From Basidiobolus ranarum (lineage: Eukaryota; Basidiobolomycota; Basidiobolomycetes; Basidiobolales): 20,142 bases of DNA. The notes under the pieces were generated by a model, which did no database searches, was not told the DNA's origin, and saw nothing but the letters and a program-made list of their open reading frames with translations. The stretch covers positions 1-20,142 of the forward strand of contig JASJQH010000233.1 of NCBI GenBank assembly GCA_040143965.1. Direction: 5' to 3'. Within the stretch, counting starts at the first letter, position 1; every line of letters begins with the position of its first letter. The position numbers and the translations under genes were made by a program. Positions 20,138-20,142 of this stretch are shown in pieces.

Positions 20138-20142
20138 TTGGC

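Larger units (their letters stand above)
19733..20142 (-). mobile_element. Repeat-rich edge element, possibly a third LTR
   Basis: From TGTTGAGTGAAATGAAAC (19733) to the window edge the composition shifts: 19795-19920 is T-poor on the + strand and rich in A, C and G. It carries a doubled ACTGGACAAGGA (19806-19817 and 19885-19896), a CAAGA run, a perfect 10 bp hairpin and an 11 bp tandem repeat. The TGTTGAG edge would suit an LTR boundary whose other end lies beyond the window. The family is unknown. Confidence 0.3.

Overview
The window reads as nuclear DNA of a fungus. Introns are short (59-110 bp) with GT...AG ends and CTAAC/TTAAC-like branch sites. The DNA is AT-rich by eye. The genes are fungal-type: LSM1, a full-length ABCB/MDR transporter with one intron, a Gpp/Dog-type HAD phosphatase and an APH-fold kinase relative. 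One TTAGGG-type tract and several AT-rich LTR copies are also present. The spacing is wide, as in many early-diverging fungi, but the species cannot be fixed from this sequence.

Layout, left to right. 1-2.7 kb has no convincing gene; it holds one solo LTR (1355-1676) and a short telomere-like tract (1824-1840). LSM1 lies on + at 2729-3312 in three exons. 3.3-6.1 kb is a 2.8 kb gap. The ABC transporter occupies 6121-9978 on +, in two exons encoding 1262 residues, and appears fully intact. 10.0-14.05 kb is a second large gap, with a solo LTR at 13127-13446 and weak coding-like traces on the minus strand. A choline-kinase/APH-fold phosphotransferase gene sits at 14056-15046 on +. Its catalytic loop is intact, but the reading frame breaks near the N terminus and there is an in-frame TAG near the C terminus, so it looks like a young pseudogene. 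A three-exon HAD phosphatase is on the minus strand (16194-17006). From 17.86 kb to the right edge the DNA is mostly LTR-type fossil material: two reverse-oriented copies of the same 320-340 bp LTR family, a facing fragment of it, a probable second LTR family, and a repeat-rich edge element with two perfect inverted repeats.

The genes do not form a pathway: mRNA decay (LSM1), membrane export (ABC), small-molecule phosphorylation (APH relic) and sugar or polyol phosphate hydrolysis (HAD) are separate. The most distinctive observations are the disrupted APH-like gene, an 11-codon upstream ORF whose stop overlaps the ABC start codon as ATGA, and the head-to-head LTR arrangement. I found no clear new multi-gene system.
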